DNA of 56,963 bases from JAAYUD01 sp041907665. Its GTDB lineage: Bacteria > Bacteroidota > Bacteroidia > Bacteroidales > Bacteroidaceae. The stretch is from the NCBI GenBank assembly GCA_041907665.1, contig JAYRGW010000023.1, positions 1 to 56,963 on the forward strand, read 5' to 3'. The notes beneath the pieces are model-generated. The model ran no database searches, had not been told where the DNA came from, and worked only from the letters and a program-made list of their open reading frames with translations. This document shows positions 53,068-56,963 of this stretch, piece after piece. The translations under genes were made by a program, and so were the position numbers. Position 1 is the first letter of the stretch, and every line of letters begins with the position of its first letter.

Positions 53068-53970
53068 ATGAAACATTTTTTATTGACTTGCTTTGTTGGC
53101 TTGTTTGCATCTTTGGCGCAGACGACTTGGGCTTCCGTAGGAGATAGCATCGTTTCGGCCGCTAAGATCAAGCAGTCAATTACGAAATTGCCTAATCGCT
53201 ATAAAGAGATAAGCAGGGTGGTGGATTATAGTTTCACTCACCCCGATGTGCCCAATGCTTTTGATGGTTGTCGTATTGCTTTTATTTCAGATACTCATTA
53301 TAAAAGTTTGTTTGACGAAAAAGGTTTGCCTTCGCTCATAAAACTCTTGCGCCAGCAGAAACCTGATCTTTTGCTTATGGGAGGCGATTATCAGGAGGGT
53401 TGTCAATATGTAGAAGAATTATTTGATTCCATTAGGGCTGTAAAGCCGCAACTTGGTATTTATGCTGTACTGGGCAATAACGATTATGAGCGTTGTACCG
53501 AAGATATTCGCCGATCGATGGCTGCGAAAGACATTCATTTGTTGGAGCAAAGATGTGATACGGTCTATCGGAATCGTGCTCGTCTTATATTGGCTGGCAT
53601 TGAGAATTCTACCGCAACAGATTCTGTTACGATAAAGAAAATAGCAAAATGCCCGACGTTGTCTCTTCATGATAAAGATTTTGTTATTTTGCTGACTCAT
53701 ACTCCCGATTATGCCGAAGATCATCTTACCACAAATACAGATTTAGTGCTTGCCGGCCATACCCATGGAGGGCAAGTGCTCATCTTCGGTCATGCACCGA
53801 AAATTCCTTCGAAATATGGTGAAAGATTTCTAACCGGATTGAAATATACTTCTCAGGGGGTCCCAATAATTATCACCAATGGCATTGGTACTTCCAGCAT
53901 ACCAATAAGGTCGGGTGCTCCTGCCGAAGTGGTGATTATAACACTCCATTCTGTTGGTGTCGCACGGTAA
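53068..53970 (+). CDS. Exported metallophosphoesterase
   Basis: A 300-residue calcineurin-like phosphoesterase with a signal peptide ending near residue 19. The dinuclear-metal motifs appear in order: FISDTHYK (D-x-H), LLMGGDYQEG (GD), YAVLGNNDYE (GNND), VILLTHTPDYA (H) and VLAGHTHGGQVLI (GHxH). This arrangement matches YkuE/YaeI-type enzymes that act on membrane-associated phosphoesters such as UDP-diacylglucosamine. The substrate is unproven. The start is ATG 53068; the in-frame GTG at 53062 is less likely. Confidence 0.9.
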   Translation: MKHFLLTCFVGLFASLAQTTWASVGDSIVSAAKIKQSITKLPNRYKEISRVVDYSFTHPDVPNAFDGCRIAFISDTHYKSLFDEKGLPSLIKLLRQQKPDLLLMGGDYQEGCQYVEELFDSIRAVKPQLGIYAVLGNNDYERCTEDIRRSMAAKDIHLLEQRCDTVYRNRARLILAGIENSTATDSVTIKKIAKCPTLSLHDKDFVILLTHTPDYAEDHLTTNTDLVLAGHTHGGQVLIFGHAPKIPSKYGERFLTGLKYTSQGVPIIITNGIGTSSIPIRSGAPAEVVIITLHSVGVAR

Positions 53971-54149
53971 TCTTTATTCTCGTTTATGTTCGCATAAGCT
54001 AAAACAGGGTTATCGTGAAAATCTAATAATAGGACAAGCTAATATTTCATTAAGAACCAATTATGGATATGATAAACAATTGGAAGTTCGCTTCCATAAG
54101 GTTCAAGATTGTTGGATGTACCAAATCAGCCACTTAATTATTCATTGTT

Positions 54150-54623
54150 ATGAAAAAAAATATATTGCTTCTAGGATTTGCTCTTTTATGCATGAGTGGA
54201 TATTCTCAAGAATCTACGTTAGTAAAAGGAAAGGGTTATACTGGTTATGCTTTCAATAGAGAACATTTTGTATTTATGAGCATCGACAATCAAAAAGAGC
54301 GCTATACACCAACAAAAGAGGATATTGCTCTGGCAGAAAAAATAATTAGGGACGGCATTGATAATTATTTGAAAAGAGAAAAGATTCACACTCGTTCAAT
54401 AAAGCAAAATAAGCTAAGTAAATATAAACGTCAATATGTGGGTTTTATAACTAAAAATGGTGATGTTGTTATTTATATTGCATTTCTAAAAAATATTAAC
54501 AATGTGGATATGTTATCAAAAGATATTATTACAGTTTTGGATGGAGGCGAAACGTATTGGAGTGTTTTTATCAATCTAACAAAGACTACTCTTTATGGAG
54601 TACATATTAATGGAATATGTTAA
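54150..54623 (+). CDS. Small secreted protein of unknown function
   Basis: A 157-residue protein with a signal peptide (MKKNILLLGFALLCMSGYSQ). The mature part contains RYTPTKEDIALAEKIIRDGI, YKRQYVGFITKNGDVVIYIA and a C-terminal LDGGETYWSVFINLTKTTLY. This pattern of a short alpha/beta protein with a central KRQYVGF motif looks like a lineage-specific family. Lying just upstream of the hairpin block and Rhs remnant, it could be an orphan immunity protein, but no evidence beyond location supports this. Confidence 0.65.
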   Translation: MKKNILLLGFALLCMSGYSQESTLVKGKGYTGYAFNREHFVFMSIDNQKERYTPTKEDIALAEKIIRDGIDNYLKREKIHTRSIKQNKLSKYKRQYVGFITKNGDVVIYIAFLKNINNVDMLSKDIITVLDGGETYWSVFINLTKTTLYGVHINGIC

Positions 54624-54666
54624 AATATTCTACTACAGCAAAAAGAAGTGTTCCTACAAAAACAGA

Positions 54667-54778
54667 CGTATGTCGCAGCCGAAACTACCGTTAGTTACTG
54701 CGGTAACTAATGGAAGTTATGCTAACAACTAACGTTAGTTTCGCGTGCAACATCCGTTAGTTACCGCTGCGACATACG
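54667..54778. repeat. Nested inverted repeat with 12-bp perfect outer arms
   Basis: The outer arms CGTATGTCGCAG (54667-54678) and its complement (54767-54778) enclose repeated CCGTTAGTTA and ACTAACG-type segments that can form inner hairpins. It lies 38 bp ahead of the HP2 palindrome. Confidence 0.7.
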
Positions 54779-54816
54779 GTTGATTTTTTGCAAGGCAAAA
54801 CAAGTTCATAGCCGCC

Positions 54817-54880
54817 GTTGTCGTATGTTAGTTTTTTCGGTGACGTCCTTAAGTTTTCGGAGAAACTAACATACGACAAC
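54817..54880. repeat. Palindromic repeat HP2, copy B
   Basis: The arms GTTGTCGTATGTTAGTTT (54817-54834) and its perfect complement (54863-54880) form an 18-bp stem. The 41 bases at 54817-54857 are the exact reverse complement of 18800-18840. Confidence 0.88.
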
Positions 54881-55320
54881 AATTTTAGGAGCATATGACG
54901 TTTTGGAAGGACAAAGACAATACAGATTTGTTGAAGTCGTCGGTTCTTACCGATACTTAAAGATGCCTCGTGTAGATATGTAAAACCTTGTTTTCTCTAT
55001 TATAGTTACGAAAACGTTTCTGTCACCGTTACTGACTGTATATCAGACTCATACGTGTATATGACGTCAAAATGGGACACGAAAAGCATGTCTTCTCGCA
55101 GAGAATCAGTGTGTTATGATTTCTCTCGAATGGACCCTGATAATGGGCGACTCAAGTGGGTGATGAAAGTTGGCGTGTGAGAATTATTTTTTCGACCACG
55201 TTTTCAGAAGTGAACATGGAGAGCAAAACTGATACTATTTTAACCATATCGAAGTGATACTTTCAAATGCGCGGAATCGACACTTAGTTTTCAAAAAATG
55301 ATAATGACGAACATAAAAAT

Positions 55321-55376
55321 TCATAAGGACGAAACTAAAAGTTTGTAACTAGAAACATTTATTTTTGTAATTATGA
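55321..55376. repeat. Hairpin repeat HP1, copy B
   Basis: The arms at 55321-55339 (TCATAAGGACGAAACTAAA) and 55358-55376 pair imperfectly. The sequence parallels copy A at 18492-18569 but lacks about 22 bp of the A/T-rich spacer. Confidence 0.65.
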
Positions 55377-55970
55377 ATTTCTCTCTGTCTATCAATGGAT
55401 TACATGTGATGCGTCTATGCCGTGGCTCTAGTTCGAGTTATATTCGAGTGATGGAACAATAGCAAAAATAGTGGGCTACAATAGTCTGTAGCTAAGGTTG
55501 GGATAAGAAAGTATCAGAATATAGGAGAATGTTCACTTTGATATATGCTATGAAAAAGATTGTATTCAAAGCATTTTATCGTTGCTTCCTTCTGCTGAAA
55601 TGGGGTAGCATTCTAATTATTTACATGGAAATAAGACAACATATATGCGACTATTTATCGATTCTTTTTTTTAGCAATATAACTCTATTTTCAACCTTTG
55701 TCACTTCAGTATGACACCATTATGTGCTATCACACAGCATGTTAATGATGCACCATATACAACGCCAGCGAAAAGAGACCTCAAAATCGAGGCAAGAGTA
55801 TATTCTAGGAACGTTATTTCCGGTAGGGGTCTATTTAGACTCGGTCTAAACACGCCGCTACAGATATCTGAGTGGCCGATTCGTGCATAACGAGTGTGCA
55901 GCGTTCGTTTTTGAGAGATACTTCATTTCCGACAACTTCTTTTACATCTATCCCCTAGATTTCCTCATGA

Positions 55971-56475
55971 GTCGATGAACTACAGCGGCAATCAAGCTGG
56001 TCAAGGTGGAAGACTCGGGAGAAGCCGTCAGTCTTTCCGATTCGATGGATTTCAAGGATGGGGCTCACTCTCTGGTGGAATACTATTATGATGCCAATGG
56101 ATATTTAATAAAAGGTTTTAACAAATGAATTAGCAATATTGCTTACAATTCATTAAATTTGTCGATGATGCTGGCGATAGCCAATTCTTAGGGGTCGACT
56201 ACCAACACATACGTGTACGCTGCCGGCGGGGCGAAGTTAAAGACGGTGCAGCAGGGGAGCGGTGGCAGCAAACAAACGGGTTACTGTGGATATATGATCT
56301 ACAAAAATGCTACGTTGAAACGGATCCTGACAAATCGAGACTACAAATTGTAAATAAAGATCATGTAGGAGAGAGTCATTATACTAATGCTTTTGAAACA
56401 ACAAAAGTACCTACAAATGTTCTTTTAGAAAATCAAATAGAAAAGAATTGTAAAACAAATCGAAGATGGTTATGA
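55971..56475 (+). pseudogene. Rhs/YD-repeat polymorphic toxin, decayed C-terminal remnant
   Basis: Several frames together spell an Rhs repeat core. NYSGNQ appears in one frame. The next reads VKVEDSGEAVSLSDSMDFKD, then EYYYDANGYLIKGFNK, a stop, and ISNIAYNSLNL. After another stop comes TTNTYVYAAGGAKLKTVQQG, then YMIYKNATLKRILT. A final frame from 56338 (VNKDHVGESHYTNAFETTKV, ending NRRWL) runs to a stop at 56473-56475 and would be the toxin tail. At least two frameshifts and two stops make it non-functional. Its stop overlaps the start of the next gene (ATGA), the usual coupling of toxin and immunity genes. Confidence 0.75.
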
Positions 56476-56867
56476 CAGTAAGAAGGAGTAAGATAATATT
56501 TGTATTGTTGTGTTTTGCTAATGCTGTTTTCGGGCAATTGCAAATAAAAACAGATACGATATTGTGTTTTGGTCGGAAGATGGTTATTGAATATCCTTTA
56601 AAGAGTAGAGTTAATATAGTTAATTATGAAGAAGGGTATTTTAAAACCATAAATTGCATTACAGATACTACTGTGATAACAATACATTGTGGATCTATGG
56701 TAAATTTGCCTTTAACAAGTATGACAAACAAAACACTATGCAGTGAGTTTATATTGGGTAAAGATATTCGTAGCATTAGAGGGTATTCTATTCTAAATGG
56801 AGGAAAAAAATATTTTAGAGAGGATAATTATTTTAATAGGTATAGGCGTTTAGACCGCACTAATTGA
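56472..56867 (+). CDS. Secreted small protein, candidate immunity protein of the Rhs remnant
   Basis: A 131-residue product with a signal peptide (MTVRRSKIIFVLLCFANAVF, GQ cleavage site). The mature part contains VNIVNYEEGYFKTINCITDT, ITIHCGSMVNLPL and KTLCSEFILGKDIRSIRGY. No known domain is recognised. ATG 56472 overlaps the stop of the decayed Rhs toxin frame by four bases, so it is placed exactly where an immunity gene belongs; ATG 56466 is an alternative start in the same frame. The gene is intact although its toxin is broken, a common fate of orphan immunity genes. Assignment is by context only. Confidence 0.6.
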   Translation: MTVRRSKIIFVLLCFANAVFGQLQIKTDTILCFGRKMVIEYPLKSRVNIVNYEEGYFKTINCITDTTVITIHCGSMVNLPLTSMTNKTLCSEFILGKDIRSIRGYSILNGGKKYFREDNYFNRYRRLDRTN

Positions 56868-56878
56868 AATAGAATGGC

Positions 56879-56886
56879 TACCTTTG
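56879..56886 (+). promoter_or_regulatory. -7-like element at the IS1595-type transposase start
   Basis: TACCTTTG matches TAnnTTTG but ends only four bases before the ATG at 56891. If used, the message would be nearly leaderless. Confidence 0.3.
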
Positions 56887-56890
56887 TAGC

Positions 56891-56963
56891 ATGGAAACCA
56901 GAAATCAATTCAAAGGCGTGAACTCAATCAAATTCTACCAGCGTTTTGTGTCAGATGATGAGT
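56891..56963 (+). CDS. IS1595-like transposase, N-terminus (partial)
   Basis: The frame is open for 24 codons to the window edge, reading METRNQFKGVNSIKFYQRFV and ending SDDE. This resembles the N-terminus of Bacteroidetes IS1595-family transposases, which continue into a Cys-rich zinc ribbon and an ISXO2-like DDE domain. Only the start is visible, so the family call is tentative. Confidence 0.5.
   Translation, partial: METRNQFKGVNSIKFYQRFVSDDE

Larger units (their letters stand above)
54624..55970. other. Gene-free stretch with hairpin blocks
   Basis: No supportable gene over 1.3 kb. It holds three structured repeats (54667-54778, 54817-54880, 55321-55376), two of them related to those at 18.5-18.8 kb. 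The small open frame at 55529-55714 has neither a ribosome-binding site nor a recognisable product. Confidence 0.65.

Noticed and set aside
53993..54150. Open frame ending VRFHKVQDCWMYQISHLI before the small secreted-protein gene
   Set aside because: It could be a gene remnant, but no start and no recognisable domain support it.
18777..54880. The HP2 pair as attachment sites of an integrated element spanning 19-55 kb
   Set aside because: The motifs are inverted rather than direct, no integrase is present, and the DNA between them is mostly ordinary chromosomal genes.
55529..55714. 61-codon open frame in the gene-free stretch before the Rhs remnant
   Set aside because: It lacks a ribosome-binding site and has a composition expected of random A/T-rich DNA.

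Overview
The window is typical of the order Bacteroidales, most likely Bacteroides or a close relative. It carries FecI/FecR/STN signalling genes, SGNH/GxDLY and GH2 enzymes, DUF4924, DUF2027-Smr and LA_2272-type surface-repeat proteins. Several genes are preceded by the Bacteroidetes -7 element TAnnTTTG. No species is assigned.

Layout. (1) 1-5.3 kb: the 5' end of an IS982-family element sits inside a broken HtrB-like lipid A acyltransferase gene. It is followed by a cell-surface-signalling cluster: a surface-repeat protein, an ECF sigma factor, a FecR anti-sigma factor, and an STN/carboxypeptidase-like protein whose C-terminal half is a paralogue of the first surface-repeat protein instead of a TonB-dependent barrel. 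(2) 5.4-17.3 kb: mainly housekeeping genes: a secreted cyclophilin, recJ-recQ, dnaG, a GH2 beta-mannosidase, anmK, a small secreted protein and a PGRP-type amidase. (3) 17.3-28.9 kb: an AT-rich accessory region. It holds a hairpin-rich non-coding block, a UvrD/PcrA-like helicase with a consensus promoter, IS982 and IS66 remnants, small secreted proteins, a frameshifted outer-membrane barrel gene, a TraB/GumN protein, a TlpA-like thioredoxin, a MITE-like element with target duplication, dispersed 60-90 bp repeats and an internally deleted AAA/DUF4143 ATPase pseudogene. (4) 29-54 kb: mostly a stable gene block: a two-domain SGNH hydrolase, a LysM glucosaminidase, cdd, kup, an iron-sulfur protein of the epoxyqueuosine reductase type, an orphan E2-type acyltransferase, an ADP-ribosylglycohydrolase, tRNA-Arg, prfC-rfbD-DUF4924-lysE, a murein-peptide cluster (NlpC/P60, L-Ala-D/L-Glu epimerase, transglutaminase), rnpB, yihY, a DUF2027-Smr gene, queA-nudix-MFS, tRNA-Ser and a metallophosphoesterase. 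(5) 54-57 kb: a second accessory patch with hairpin blocks related to those at 18.5-18.8 kb, a decayed Rhs polymorphic-toxin remnant translationally coupled to a candidate immunity gene, and the start of an IS1595-like transposase.

Peptidoglycan turnover recurs through the window: anmK, a PGRP amidase, a LysM glucosaminidase, and the NlpC/P60-epimerase pair. The most unusual intact system is the sigma/anti-sigma locus wired to a surface-repeat protein rather than a nutrient receptor. The most unusual non-coding signal is the pair of hairpin modules that share an exact 41-bp motif 36 kb apart.
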